From: Barnesiella viscericola DSM 18177
Lineage (GTDB): Bacteria; Bacteroidota; Bacteroidia; Bacteroidales; Barnesiellaceae
NCBI RefSeq assembly: GCF_000512915.1
Contig: NZ_CP007034.1
Span: 2,978,001-3,042,000 of the forward strand
DNA: 64,000 nt
Direction of reading: 5' to 3'
Below are positions 1 to 9,854 of this stretch, in pieces (positions within the stretch are counted from its first letter, which is position 1; each line of letters starts with the position of its first letter). The notes under the pieces are model-generated. The model saw nothing but the letters and a program-made list of their open reading frames with translations, made no database searches and had not been told where the DNA came from. The position numbers and the translations under genes are program-made.

Positions 1-266
1 TACCCGGAGCTCCGCACGAGGTGCTGCTGGTACTCGACGGCTCTACGGGACAGAATGCCTTTGAGCAGGCCAAGCAGTTTACGGCTGCCACCGAGGTGAA
101 CGAGCTGGCCATCACCAAGCTCGACGGCACGGCCAAGGGAGGTGTGGTCATCGGCATATCGGACCACTTCAAGATTCCCGTCAAGTATATCGGCCTGGGC
201 GAAGGCCTGGAAGATTTGCAGGTATTCCGCCGGAAAGAGTTTGTCGACTCCCTGTTTGGTGATTGA
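1..266 (+). CDS. ftsY: Signal recognition particle receptor FtsY (3' end only)
   Basis: This is the C-terminal end of the SRP receptor GTPase, which docks ribosome-SRP complexes at the inner membrane for co-translational insertion. The reading frame is open from base 3 and ends with TGA at 264-266; the start lies outside the window. About 87 residues are visible. They include LVLDGSTGQNA, the TKLDGTAKGG guanine-specificity/G5 region, and the conserved ending GLGEGLEDLQVF followed by F..SLF, which are standard landmarks of the SRP-GTPase NG domain in FtsY. The gene is followed after 75 bases by rimO on the same strand, a common Bacteroidales arrangement. Confidence 0.95.
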   Translation, partial: PGAPHEVLLVLDGSTGQNAFEQAKQFTAATEVNELAITKLDGTAKGGVVIGISDHFKIPVKYIGLGEGLEDLQVFRRKEFVDSLFGD

Positions 267-341
267 TTTTTCAACAATGTATTTGCGGCTGGGGAGTCGG
301 GTGCCGACTCTCGTAGCCGTTTTTTTTCATGTAATGTCAAG

Positions 342-1652
342 ATGATAAAGAATAGCGTCGATATTATTACGTTGGGCTGTTCCAAGAATCTGGTCGATTC
401 GGAACGGCTGATGCATCGCTTTGCCGAAGCCGGTTATAAAGTGCGTCACGACCCCGAGAAGGTGTCGAGCGAATATGTGGTGGTCAATACCTGCGGTTTC
501 ATCGGCGACGCCAAAGAGGAGTCCATCGAGATGATTCTGCAAATGGTCGAGGCCAAGAAGGCCCGCAAGATACGCCACCTCTATGTAATGGGCTGTCTGT
601 CGCAACGCTACCGCGAGGAGCTCGAAACCGAAATACCCGAGGTCGACAAGTTTTACGGGAAGTTCGACTGGACCAACCTCATTACCGACCTGGGGACCCG
701 CGACAACGACGACGCCAAGGATTTCGGCCGTATCCTCACCACCCCTCCGCACTATGCCTATGTGAAGATAGCCGAGGGGTGCAACCGCTTCTGCTCCTAT
801 TGTGCCATACCGCTCATCACGGGCCGTTTCGTCTCCTATCCCATGGAAGAGCTGCTCGACGAGGTGCGGTCGCTGGTAGCCCGCGGGGTGAAGGAGTTCC
901 AGATTATCGCCCAGGACCTCTCGTCCTACGGTCTTGACCTGTATGGCGAGTTGAAGTTGCCCGAGCTCATCGACCGCATGGCTCAGATACCGGGGGTGAA
1001 ATGGATACGGCTGCACTATGCCTATCCCTCGCAGTTCCCCTACGACATTCTGCCGGTGATGCGTCGTCACGCCAACGTGTGCAACTACCTCGACATCGCC
1101 TTGCAGCACATCAGCGACCACATCTTGAAAGACATGCGCCGCCATGTGACCAAGCAGGAGACCTATGATTTGTTGAAACGCATACGGGCCGAGGTGCCCG
1201 GTATCCATATCCGCACCACCCTCATGGTGGGCTATCCCGGCGAGACCGACGAGGATTTCGAGGAGCTGAAACAGTTTGTACGCGATGCCCGCTTCGAGCG
1301 CATGGGGGCGTTTGCCTACTCCGAGGAGGAGGGCACCTACGCCGCCAACCATTTCCCCGACTCGGTTCCCGAGGAGGTGAAGCAGGCCCGGCTCGACGAG
1401 CTGATGGCTTTGCAGGAGGAGATTGCCCTCGAAAACAACCGCTCGAAGGTGGGGCAGGAGTTCGATGTGATGGTCGACCGTGAAGAGGAGGATTACTATG
1501 TGGGTCGTACCGAGTACGACTCGCCCGAGGTCGACCCCGAGGTGCTCATCGCCAAGAGCCGCACGTTGCCCATTGGGGAGTTCTGTCGGGTGAAGATTGT
1601 CGAGGCCATGCCCTTTGAACTGATGGCCGAGCCTGTCACGTCGGACCGATAA
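342..1652 (+). CDS. rimO: Ribosomal protein S12 methylthiotransferase RimO
   Basis: RimO is a radical-SAM enzyme that adds a methylthio group to the conserved aspartate of ribosomal protein S12. The 436-residue length fits the family. The N-terminal UPF0004 domain carries the three cysteines that bind the auxiliary 4Fe-4S cluster (C13 in TLGCSKN, C51 in NTCGF, C85 in MGCLSQRY). The radical-SAM triad CxxxCxxC is C147, C151 and C154 in EGCNRFCSYCAIP, and a TRAM domain occupies the C-terminus. LGCSKNLVDSE is characteristic of RimO rather than MiaB. There is no recognisable Shine-Dalgarno sequence before the ATG. It lies 75 bases after ftsY and just before the menaquinone genes. Confidence 0.96.
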   Translation: MIKNSVDIITLGCSKNLVDSERLMHRFAEAGYKVRHDPEKVSSEYVVVNTCGFIGDAKEESIEMILQMVEAKKARKIRHLYVMGCLSQRYREELETEIPEVDKFYGKFDWTNLITDLGTRDNDDAKDFGRILTTPPHYAYVKIAEGCNRFCSYCAIPLITGRFVSYPMEELLDEVRSLVARGVKEFQIIAQDLSSYGLDLYGELKLPELIDRMAQIPGVKWIRLHYAYPSQFPYDILPVMRRHANVCNYLDIALQHISDHILKDMRRHVTKQETYDLLKRIRAEVPGIHIRTTLMVGYPGETDEDFEELKQFVRDARFERMGAFAYSEEEGTYAANHFPDSVPEEVKQARLDELMALQEEIALENNRSKVGQEFDVMVDREEEDYYVGRTEYDSPEVDPEVLIAKSRTLPIGEFCRVKIVEAMPFELMAEPVTSDR

Positions 1653-1667
1653 TCCTCAGCGGTGGTC

Positions 1668-2762
1668 ATGAGTGGCGCATCTTCCGCAATATCGCTTTTG
1701 CGGCAAGCCTTCGAGCAGAGTCTTGCCGCCCGTTTTCCCGCCTTTGCCTTTCGTTTGCCGGGCGGGCACACCTTTTATTGGGGCGCTTGTGCGGCCGACA
1801 GGCTGGTCACGCTCGACGCCGACCGGCTCCCGGACGAAGGGGAGGGATTCCTCTTTGCCCCGTTTGACCGGGAGGCTCTCCCTACACTCTTTTTCCCGGT
1901 AAGGCCTGTGCCGGTCGAAGAGCTCGACCCGGCCACCTTGAAATCCTGGGTCACCTCGGTGACAACGGCCGAGGAGGTCATGCCGTTGACCGATACGGAT
2001 TACCCGTCGTATGAACGGCAGGCCCAGACGCTGGTGGGGGCGATGGCTCGCGGGGAGTTGAGAAAAGCGGTGCTTTCGCGTACCGTCACACTGCCTCGGC
2101 CGGCCGTTTCGGACGTCGAACTCTTCGTGCGGCTGGCTGCCCGGTATCCCTCCGCCTTTGTCAGTTGGGTGCATCTGCCCGGTGGCAGTCGCTGGATAGG
2201 AGCCACCCCCGAGACCCTGCTCGACTATGACGGGCGGGAGTTGTCGACTATGGCGTTGGCCGGGACCCGTCGGGCCGGTAGCCCGGGCGAATGGGGGCAG
2301 AAGGAGCAGGACGAGCAGCAGATTGTGGCCGACTCGATTGTGGCCTCGCTCGCAGGTTGCGGGCTGGCTCCTGTCGTGGGGAGCCGCTTTACCCGACAGG
2401 CCGCTCAGGTGGAGCATCTGTGCACGCCCGTTTCGGTCGAGGGCCATCTCGACCGGGAGCAGTTGACCCGGGTCTTGTCGGCACTGCACCCCACACCGGC
2501 GGTCGGGGGGTATCCCAAAGAGGCTGCGAAGGAGTGGATAGACCGTGTGGAGGCACACCGTCGCCGCTACTACGGCGGATTTCTGGGGCCGATAGAAGGG
2601 GAAGGGGTGCGTCTGTTTGTCAACTTGCGTTGCATGGAGATGAACAAGAGGCATGTGAGATTGTATGTAGGTGGCGGGCTTACGGCCCAATCGCTGCCTG
2701 CCAGTGAATGGAGTGAGACCGAAGCCAAGGCGCAGACCTTGCTCTCGGTCCTTAACGGTTAA
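1668..2762 (+). CDS. menF: Isochorismate synthase MenF
   Basis: MenF converts chorismate to isochorismate, the entry step of menaquinone synthesis. The chorismate-binding fold is shown by GATPETLL, the ALAGTRRAG motif, EHLCTPV and the closing LFVNLRCMEM...RLYVGGGLTAQS segment with SEWSETEAKAQTLL. I chose the ATG at 1668; a GTG six bases upstream (1662) is in frame and would add two residues. At about 364 residues it is shorter at the N-terminus than the E. coli enzyme. It begins 15 bases after rimO and ends 13 bases before menD, so it is the first gene of a menF-D-B-C-E run. Confidence 0.93.
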   Translation: MSGASSAISLLRQAFEQSLAARFPAFAFRLPGGHTFYWGACAADRLVTLDADRLPDEGEGFLFAPFDREALPTLFFPVRPVPVEELDPATLKSWVTSVTTAEEVMPLTDTDYPSYERQAQTLVGAMARGELRKAVLSRTVTLPRPAVSDVELFVRLAARYPSAFVSWVHLPGGSRWIGATPETLLDYDGRELSTMALAGTRRAGSPGEWGQKEQDEQQIVADSIVASLAGCGLAPVVGSRFTRQAAQVEHLCTPVSVEGHLDREQLTRVLSALHPTPAVGGYPKEAAKEWIDRVEAHRRRYYGGFLGPIEGEGVRLFVNLRCMEMNKRHVRLYVGGGLTAQSLPASEWSETEAKAQTLLSVLNG

Positions 2763-2775
2763 TCGAATAAAACGT

Positions 2776-4461
2776 ATGAAGACAACAGATAAACAGGGGT
2801 GTAATGCCCTCGTCGAGATTTTGGCAAAACAGGGCGTGAAACGGGTAGTCCTTTCGCCCGGGTCGAGAAACGCCCCGCTTTTGATGGCCTTTTCGAGAAG
2901 CGAGTCTATCGAGTCGTATGTGGTGGTCGACGAACGCACCGCCGCCTTCATGGCCTTGGGCATGTCGCAGCGCAGCGGCGAGCCGGTGGCGCTGGTCTGC
3001 ACCTCGGGTACCGCCTTGCTCAACTATGCACCTGCCGTGGCCGAAGCCTATTATCAGCACATTCCGTTGATTGTCGTGTCGGGCGACCGTCCCATCGAGT
3101 GGATCGATCAGGACGACGGTCAGACCCTGCGCCAGTATGGAGCCTTGTCGCACGTGGTGAAACGGTCGTACGACCTGCGTGCCGAGTGGACCCTGGCAAC
3201 CGATGGCTGGTATTTCAACCGTTGCGTGAACGATGCCCTGCTCACCGCACTCTCGGGCGAGAAGGGGCCTGTACATATCAACCTCTCCATTACCGAGCCG
3301 CTCACTGGCGAGACCGACTGTCCGCCCCGTCCCGAGCGGTTGGTGACGAGAATACCGGCGGCCCGTGTGCCCGACGAGGAGTCGATGTCGCTCCTGAGCG
3401 ACGAGTTCATGTCGGCCCGCAAGGTACTGGTTGTGGCCGCCTTCATGCAGCCCGACGAGGCGCTGGCTCGGGCCCTCTCGCAACTGGCCCGATTGCCTCA
3501 GGTGGTAGTCCTTACCGAGACTTTGGCCAACGTGCGGGGCGAAGGGTTTATCCCCACCATTGACCGAGTCTACTCGGTGCTCGACAAGAGCGAGTGGCCC
3601 GAATTTGCCCCCGACCTGCTCATTACCCTGGGCGGTTCGCTGGTGTCGCGCATGATCAAGGCCTTTTTGCGGCAGCACAAGCCCCGGGCCCACTGGCGCA
3701 TCTCGCAGGGCGACCGGGTAGTCGATACCATGCAGGCGCTCACCCGCCAGATCGAGACTGCTCCGGCTCCCTTTATCGAGGCACTTGCCCGTCGGGTTTC
3801 GGCGGTCGGGAGCGATTACTCGGCCCGCTGGCACGACAAGGAGCGCCTGGCTACCCGCTTGCACGACGACTACATCGCCAGCATCGGGTGGTGCGACTTG
3901 AAGGCCTTCTCGATGATTCTGCCCGCCATACCGGCTGGTACCGCCCTGCAACTCTCCAACGGCACGACGGTACGTTATGCCCAGCTCTTCGACTGTCCGC
4001 AGACAAGCCGAAACGACTGTAACCGCGGGGTGTGCGGTATCGACGGCTCTACCTCGACAGCCGCCGGCGCCTCGTGTGTCGACGAGGCCATGACCCTCTT
4101 CATCACGGGCGACATGAGTTTCTCCTATGATGCCAACGGCCTCTCATCGTCCTATTTGTCGCCCCGGTTCAAGGTGATAGTCATGTGCAACGGTGGGGGC
4201 GGAATCTTCCGCTTTATCAAACCCACGGCCGGTCTGCCCGAACTGGAACGCTGCTTCGAGGTGCATCGCGATATTCCCGTTGAGAAGTATGCCGACCTCT
4301 TTGGCTTGCGCTATTTCGAAATTCACGACGAGGCGTCGGCAGCCGAGGTGCTGCCCCGCTTCTTTGCCGAGAGCGAGCAACCGGCTATTCTGGCCGTGCA
4401 TACGCCCAACGTTTATAATGCCGAGGTGCTGCGGGGCTACTTCCGCCGGGCTCGGTCATAA
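2776..4461 (+). CDS. menD: 2-succinyl-5-enolpyruvyl-6-hydroxy-3-cyclohexene-1-carboxylate synthase MenD
   Basis: MenD is a thiamine-diphosphate enzyme that condenses isochorismate with 2-oxoglutarate. The protein (561 residues) starts MKTTDKQGCNALVEIL and shows SPGSRNAPL, VVDERTAAFMALG (holding the conserved ThDP-activating glutamate), TSGTA.LNYAPAV and the ThDP/metal motif GDMSFSYDANGL...VIVMCNGGGGIFRF. The frame stays open upstream to 2671 inside menF, but the ATG at 2776 gives the normal MenD N-terminus and avoids a 90-base overlap. It sits 13 bases after menF. A 42-base gap separates it from menB. Confidence 0.95.
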   Translation: MKTTDKQGCNALVEILAKQGVKRVVLSPGSRNAPLLMAFSRSESIESYVVVDERTAAFMALGMSQRSGEPVALVCTSGTALLNYAPAVAEAYYQHIPLIVVSGDRPIEWIDQDDGQTLRQYGALSHVVKRSYDLRAEWTLATDGWYFNRCVNDALLTALSGEKGPVHINLSITEPLTGETDCPPRPERLVTRIPAARVPDEESMSLLSDEFMSARKVLVVAAFMQPDEALARALSQLARLPQVVVLTETLANVRGEGFIPTIDRVYSVLDKSEWPEFAPDLLITLGGSLVSRMIKAFLRQHKPRAHWRISQGDRVVDTMQALTRQIETAPAPFIEALARRVSAVGSDYSARWHDKERLATRLHDDYIASIGWCDLKAFSMILPAIPAGTALQLSNGTTVRYAQLFDCPQTSRNDCNRGVCGIDGSTSTAAGASCVDEAMTLFITGDMSFSYDANGLSSSYLSPRFKVIVMCNGGGGIFRFIKPTAGLPELERCFEVHRDIPVEKYADLFGLRYFEIHDEASAAEVLPRFFAESEQPAILAVHTPNVYNAEVLRGYFRRARS

Positions 4462-4503
4462 ATCCGAATTATCCGTTTTTTACGCTACAAATAACGATAC
4501 GAT

Positions 4504-5328
<825 letters not shown>

Positions 5329-5329
5329 G

Positions 5330-6385
5330 ATGTTGAAGGCGAGCTACACTCCCTATACCCTGCACTTCAAGGTACCGAGCGGAACCTCGCGCGGTATCCT
5401 CACCGACAAGGAGACCTACCTGGTGCGGGTGTGGGACGATGCCGACCCCGACCCCGACCGGTTCGGAGTAGGCGAATGTGCGCTGTTCAGAGGGCTCGGA
5501 GCCGATGACCGGCCCGAGTATGAGAGCGTGCTGCAACAGGTGTGCCGCGAGATTGACCGTTACGACACTCTCGACCTTGCGGCGTGGAGTTCTATCCGCT
5601 TCGGTGTGGAGACGGCTCTGCTCGACTGGCGGCATGGCGGCCGGCGGGTGGTCTACCCGTCGGATTTTGCCGACGGGCAGCGGGGCATCACCATCAACGG
5701 CCTGATCTGGATGGGCGACAAGCGCACCATGGCGGCGCGCATCGAGGAGAAGCTGGCTGCCGGCTTCTCGTGTATCAAGTTGAAGATAGGAGCCATCGAC
5801 TTCGACGACGAGTGCGACCTGCTCGCCTTTATCCGCCGGCGGTATCCCCGTGAGGTCATCGAACTGCGGGTCGATGCCAACGGTGCTTTCGCTCCCGACC
5901 GGGCGTTGGAGTACCTGAAACGGTTGTCGGACTATGACCTCCACTCCATCGAACAGCCCATACGGGCCGGCCAGTGGGAGGCGATGGCCCGGCTGTGCGA
6001 GACTTCGCCCCTGCCGATTGCGCTCGACGAGGAGCTGATCGGGGTGAACGGTGCCGCCGAAAAGCGTGCGTTGTTGGAAACCGTCGCCCCGCAGTATGTG
6101 GTGTTGAAGCCCTCGCTCGTGGGGGGCTTCACGGGAACGCAGGAGTGGATCGATGCCGCCCGTGTCGCCGGGGCGGGGTGGTGGATTACCTCGGCCTTGG
6201 AGTCGAATGTGGGGCTGAATGCGATTGCCCAGTTTACCGCCACCCTTCCCGTGGAGATGCCGCAGGGGTTGGGAACCGGCGCACTTTATACCAACAACAT
6301 ACCGTCGCCGCTCGAACAGGTGGGCGAACAGTTGCTTTACAACCCCGCCAGGGAGTGGGATTTTTCGGGACTGTCATGGAGATAA
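5330..6385 (+). CDS. menC: o-Succinylbenzoate synthase MenC
   Basis: MenC is an enolase-superfamily dehydratase that forms o-succinylbenzoate. The 351-residue protein shows the family landmarks in order: CIKLKIG (catalytic KxK lysines), ELRVDANGAF (metal-binding Asp), HSIEQPI (metal Glu), IALDEEL (metal Asp) and VLKPSLVGGF (catalytic Lys). I start it at ATG 5330, one base after the menB stop. The frame is open further upstream inside menB, but that part reads as low-complexity out-of-frame translation. It overlaps the start of menE by 10 bases. Confidence 0.94.
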   Translation: MLKASYTPYTLHFKVPSGTSRGILTDKETYLVRVWDDADPDPDRFGVGECALFRGLGADDRPEYESVLQQVCREIDRYDTLDLAAWSSIRFGVETALLDWRHGGRRVVYPSDFADGQRGITINGLIWMGDKRTMAARIEEKLAAGFSCIKLKIGAIDFDDECDLLAFIRRRYPREVIELRVDANGAFAPDRALEYLKRLSDYDLHSIEQPIRAGQWEAMARLCETSPLPIALDEELIGVNGAAEKRALLETVAPQYVVLKPSLVGGFTGTQEWIDAARVAGAGWWITSALESNVGLNAIAQFTATLPVEMPQGLGTGALYTNNIPSPLEQVGEQLLYNPAREWDFSGLSWR

Positions 6386-7395
6386 CCCTCAATCATCGGT
6401 TGTGCCGCACTCGCGAAGAGGTGCAGGCGGTTGCCTCGTCACAGGTGGCCGATTTCCTCGACGAATGGTATTCGTCGACCAATTTCGTGTGGGGGCATAC
6501 TTCGGGGTCGACCGGGGCTCCCAAGCCGATAAAGCTGTTGAAACAAGACATGGAGGAGTCGGCCCGGCTTACGGTCGACTATTTCGAGATTACGGACGGA
6601 ACGACGATGCTGTTGTGCCTCTCGCCCGACTACATTGCCGGCAAGATGATGATTGTGCGGGCCCTCCTGTCGGGAGCCGATTTGCTGGTCGTGCCGCCGT
6701 CGAGCCGTCCGTTGGCGTCGGTCGACGAGCGGATCGATTTTGCCGCGATGGTTCCGGCACAGGTTGTCGAGTCGTTGCGCGACGATGCGCAGCGCGCGAG
6801 GTTGTCCCGGGTGGGTGCCCTCATTATCGGCGGAGCACCGCTTCCGCCGGTGGCCGAAGAGCGGTTGTCTGGCTTACCCGTTCGTTCCTACGCCACCTAC
6901 GGCATGACCGAGACGGTTTCGCACGTGGCTCTGCGCCGTATCGGTGACCCCACGATGAACTATCGGGCTCTCGGGCAGATTACCTTTTCGGTCGACAACC
7001 GGGACTGTCTGGTTATTCACACCCCCCATTTTGCGGTCAAGGAGTTGGTCACCAACGATGTGGTCGAGTTGATTGACGAGCACCGCTTCCGATGGATTGG
7101 GCGGTATGACCATGTGATTAACAGCGGGGGTGTCAAGGTCTTCCCCGAGCGGATAGAGCAGCAGATTGCCCCCCTCTTTACCCGTCGTTTCTTTATCGCC
7201 GCCTGTGCCGACGAAAAGTGGGGCGAGTGTGTGGCACTCGCTATCGAGGGTGACCCCCTGTCGGCGACCGACGAGGCCGCCTTGCTTGCTCGCATTCGGG
7301 AGCGGGTAGGGCGTTACGAGGTACCTCGGCGGCTCTTTTATCTGCCGGCGTTTGCCGAGACCTCGTCGGGCAAGGTAATCCGTCGGTTACCCTGA
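6376..7395 (+). CDS. menE: o-Succinylbenzoate-CoA ligase MenE
   Basis: MenE adenylates o-succinylbenzoate and transfers it to CoA, supplying the MenB substrate. It belongs to the acyl-adenylate-forming superfamily. The P-loop HTSGSTGAPKPIKL, the A5-type motif YATYGMTET, the hinge region RYDHVINSGGVKVFPE and the C-terminal catalytic lysine in SSGKVIRRLP are all visible. At 339 residues it is short, like other Bacteroidales MenE proteins. The start at ATG 6376 overlaps menC by 10 bases. It is the last gene of the men run. No menH or menA is visible in the window, so those steps must be encoded elsewhere. Confidence 0.92.
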   Translation: MEITLNHRLCRTREEVQAVASSQVADFLDEWYSSTNFVWGHTSGSTGAPKPIKLLKQDMEESARLTVDYFEITDGTTMLLCLSPDYIAGKMMIVRALLSGADLLVVPPSSRPLASVDERIDFAAMVPAQVVESLRDDAQRARLSRVGALIIGGAPLPPVAEERLSGLPVRSYATYGMTETVSHVALRRIGDPTMNYRALGQITFSVDNRDCLVIHTPHFAVKELVTNDVVELIDEHRFRWIGRYDHVINSGGVKVFPERIEQQIAPLFTRRFFIAACADEKWGECVALAIEGDPLSATDEAALLARIRERVGRYEVPRRLFYLPAFAETSSGKVIRRLP

Positions 7396-7470
7396 TTCCG
7401 TCTGTTTTGGGGCTGGGCTGCGCTGTTTGGTGAAAGTCGACATTGTGTAAATTTATTTTCTGGTGCGATA

Positions 7471-7501
7471 TTGCTCGATAGCCGATTTATCACTACCTTT
7501 A
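7471..7501 (+). promoter_or_regulatory. Predicted promoter of the GH3 gene
   Basis: A Bacteroidetes-type promoter is visible: TTG at 7471-7473, 20 bases, then TACCTTTA at 7494-7501 (consensus TAnnTTTG). Transcription would start just downstream and read into the ATG at 7528. It indicates that the GH3 gene is transcribed separately from the men genes. Confidence 0.55.
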
Positions 7502-7527
7502 TTCCCACAATCACATTTGCTTTTACC

Positions 7528-9753
7528 ATGAAACGTTATTTCTATTTCGTAGGAGTCTTGCTTCTTTCGCTGGGGAGCGTGGCTACGGCCCAGACTCCGG
7601 TTTATCTGGACGATACGAAACCTGTCGAGGAGCGCATCGAAGATGCCTTGTCGCGAATGACCCTTGAAGAGAAGGTGGCCTTGTGTCACGCGCAATCGAA
7701 ATTCAGTTCGCCGGGGGTTCCCCGATTGGGCTTGCCCGAGAACTGGATGACCGACGGGCCGCACGGCATACGGGCCGAGGTGGCTTGGGACGAGTGGGAG
7801 CAGGCCGGTTGGACCAACGACTCGTGCATGGCCTTCCCGGCTCTGACCTGTCTGGCCGCTTCGTGGAACCCCGAGATGGCTCTCTTGTACGGCCGCTCGA
7901 TAGGTGAGGAGGCTCGCTACCGGAACAAGAATGTGTTGCTGGGCCCCGGGGTGAATATCTACCGCACACCGTTGAACGGACGTAATTTTGAATATATGGG
8001 CGAGGACCCCTATCTGGCCTCCGAAATGGTGGTGCCTTATATCGAAGGGGTACAGTCCAACGGGGTAGCCGCCTGTGTAAAGCACTTTGCCTTGAACAAC
8101 CAGGAGTATGACCGCTATGCGGTCGATGTGGAGGTGAGCGACCGGGCTCTCTACGAGCTCTATCTGCCCGCCTTCCAGGCTGCCGTGCAGCGTGGCAAGG
8201 CCTGGGCCATCATGGGGGCCTACAATCGCTACAAGGGGCAGCATTGCTGCCACAACCAATATTTGCTCAACGACATATTGAGGGGCGAATGGGGCTTTGA
8301 CGGGGTAGTCATCTCCGACTGGGGAGGGGTACACAACACGGTGGAGTCGGCCTATAACGGCCTCGATATGGAGTTTGGTACCGGTACCGACGGTCTGGGC
8401 GTGAGTGCGAGCGATGCCTATAATCATTATTTTCTGGCACAACCCTTCCTCGATCTGTTGAAGAAGGGAGAGATTCCCGAGTCGGTCCTCGACGGGAAGG
8501 TGCGGAATATCCTGCGACTCATGTATCGCACGACGATGAATCGGAACCGTCCCTTCGGGTCGTTCAAGAATCCGGCACATGCTTTGGCAGCCCGGCAGAT
8601 AGCCCAGGAGGGTATCGTGCTGTTACAGAATCGCGATAACGTGCTGCCCATACCACTGGACAAGACGAAGAAAATTCTGGTCGTGGGCGAGAATGCCATC
8701 AAGATGATGACGGTAGGCGGCGGCAGTTCGTCGCTGAAAGCCTGGTATGAGGTGTCGCCGCTCGACGGCCTGCGGGCCCGGGTAGGCGATGCGGCCGAGG
8801 TGGTGTATGCCCGGGGTTATGTGGGCAATACCGACGGTTCGTATAACGGTGTGGTCTCGAAGGTCGACCTGTCGGAGTCACGTTCGGCCGAAGAATTGCT
8901 GGCCGAAGCGGTAGGTTTGGCCCGGGAGTCGGACTATGTGATATTTGTCGGAGGTCTTAACAAGAACAGCCAGCAGGATTGCGAGGGGGGCGACCGGATT
9001 GCTTACGGTCTACCCTACAATCAGGACCGGGTGATCGAGGCCTTGGCCGCGGCCAATCCCCGCACAGTGGTGGTGCTCATCTCGGGCAATAGCGTGGCGA
9101 TGCCCTGGGCCGACCGGGTTCCGGCTATCGTCGAGGGGTGGTATTGCGGCAGCGAGGCGGGTAATGCCTTGGCTTCGGTGCTGGTAGGCGACGTGAATCC
9201 TTCGGGCAAATTGCCTTTCACGATAGGCAAACAACTGGGAGACTACCACGCCCATGCCTTGAACGACCCTCTGGTCTATCCGGGTGTGGACCACAAGCAG
9301 GTATATCGGGACGATATTTTCGTGGGTTACCGTTGGAGCGATCTGCAAAAGGATAGCAAGCCGCTCTTCTGCTTCGGTCATGGACTGAGCTATACCACCT
9401 TCGAGTATGGTAAGGTATCGCTCGACCGCAAGCAGATGACCGCCGCCGATACCCTGCGGGTGCGGTTGACGGTGAAGAATAGGGGTAGCCGTGCCGGTGC
9501 CGAGGTGGTGCAACTCTATGTGTCCGACCTGAAATCGGCGTTGCCCCGCCCCCTGAAAGAGTTGAAGGGCTTCCGGAAAGTGATGCTGCAACCGGGCGAA
9601 AGTCGTGAAGTCGAGTTCCTGCTCGACCGCACGAGCCTCTCTTATTTCGACGACGCGAAGCATGAGTGGGTAGCCGAACCGGGTCGATTTGAGGTGCTGG
9701 TAGGAGCCTCTTCGGGCGACATTCGGTCGAAGGCCGGGTTTGAGTTGAAATAG
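7528..9753 (+). CDS. Glycoside hydrolase family 3 (beta-glucosidase/beta-xylosidase type), secreted
   Basis: This is a 741-residue exported GH3 enzyme, expected to remove terminal beta-linked glucose or xylose from oligosaccharides in the periplasm. A type I signal peptide (MKRYFYFVGVLLLSLGSVATAQ) precedes the N-terminal (alpha/beta)8 domain. The nucleophile is D264 in GVVISDWGGVH; KHFALNNQE supplies the substrate-binding KH...N region. The second alpha/beta domain and a C-terminal fibronectin III-like domain (VRLTVKNRGSRAGAEVVQLYVSD) complete the fold. The ATG at 7528 is preferred because the open frame upstream starts within the promoter. It stands alone, with no SusCD genes beside it, so its substrate cannot be inferred from context. 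Confidence 0.92.
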   Translation: MKRYFYFVGVLLLSLGSVATAQTPVYLDDTKPVEERIEDALSRMTLEEKVALCHAQSKFSSPGVPRLGLPENWMTDGPHGIRAEVAWDEWEQAGWTNDSCMAFPALTCLAASWNPEMALLYGRSIGEEARYRNKNVLLGPGVNIYRTPLNGRNFEYMGEDPYLASEMVVPYIEGVQSNGVAACVKHFALNNQEYDRYAVDVEVSDRALYELYLPAFQAAVQRGKAWAIMGAYNRYKGQHCCHNQYLLNDILRGEWGFDGVVISDWGGVHNTVESAYNGLDMEFGTGTDGLGVSASDAYNHYFLAQPFLDLLKKGEIPESVLDGKVRNILRLMYRTTMNRNRPFGSFKNPAHALAARQIAQEGIVLLQNRDNVLPIPLDKTKKILVVGENAIKMMTVGGGSSSLKAWYEVSPLDGLRARVGDAAEVVYARGYVGNTDGSYNGVVSKVDLSESRSAEELLAEAVGLARESDYVIFVGGLNKNSQQDCEGGDRIAYGLPYNQDRVIEALAAANPRTVVVLISGNSVAMPWADRVPAIVEGWYCGSEAGNALASVLVGDVNPSGKLPFTIGKQLGDYHAHALNDPLVYPGVDHKQVYRDDIFVGYRWSDLQKDSKPLFCFGHGLSYTTFEYGKVSLDRKQMTAADTLRVRLTVKNRGSRAGAEVVQLYVSDLKSALPRPLKELKGFRKVMLQPGESREVEFLLDRTSLSYFDDAKHEWVAEPGRFEVLVGASSGDIRSKAGFELK

Positions 9754-9790
9754 TTTCGGTGAAGTCGTTAGCTTATCGAACCGGATATAC

Positions 9791-9832
9791 GCAAGAAGCT
9801 GTCGCCCCGAGGGCGACAGCTTCTTGCTTTAT
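9791..9832 (+). terminator. Intrinsic terminator after the GH3 gene
   Basis: A perfect 17-base inverted repeat (9791-9807 with 9811-9827) and a 3-base loop are followed by TTTAT. It lies 38 bases after the GH3 stop codon. It also sits between two converging genes, GH3 and the Crp/Fnr gene, but only the plus-strand side has T-rich sequence after the stem. Confidence 0.85.
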
Positions 9833-9854
9833 ATGGGGGAAGATTGTGTGCGGA

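Noticed and set aside
327-1352. Long minus-strand open frame (341 codons) opposite rimO
   Set aside because: It is a shadow of GC-rich codon usage; rimO on the plus strand has clear radical-SAM motifs and the opposite frame has none.
9791-9832. Attachment site or inverted-repeat end of a mobile element at the 17-base palindrome
   Set aside because: Position between convergent genes and the following T-rich bases fit a terminator; no mobile gene is near.
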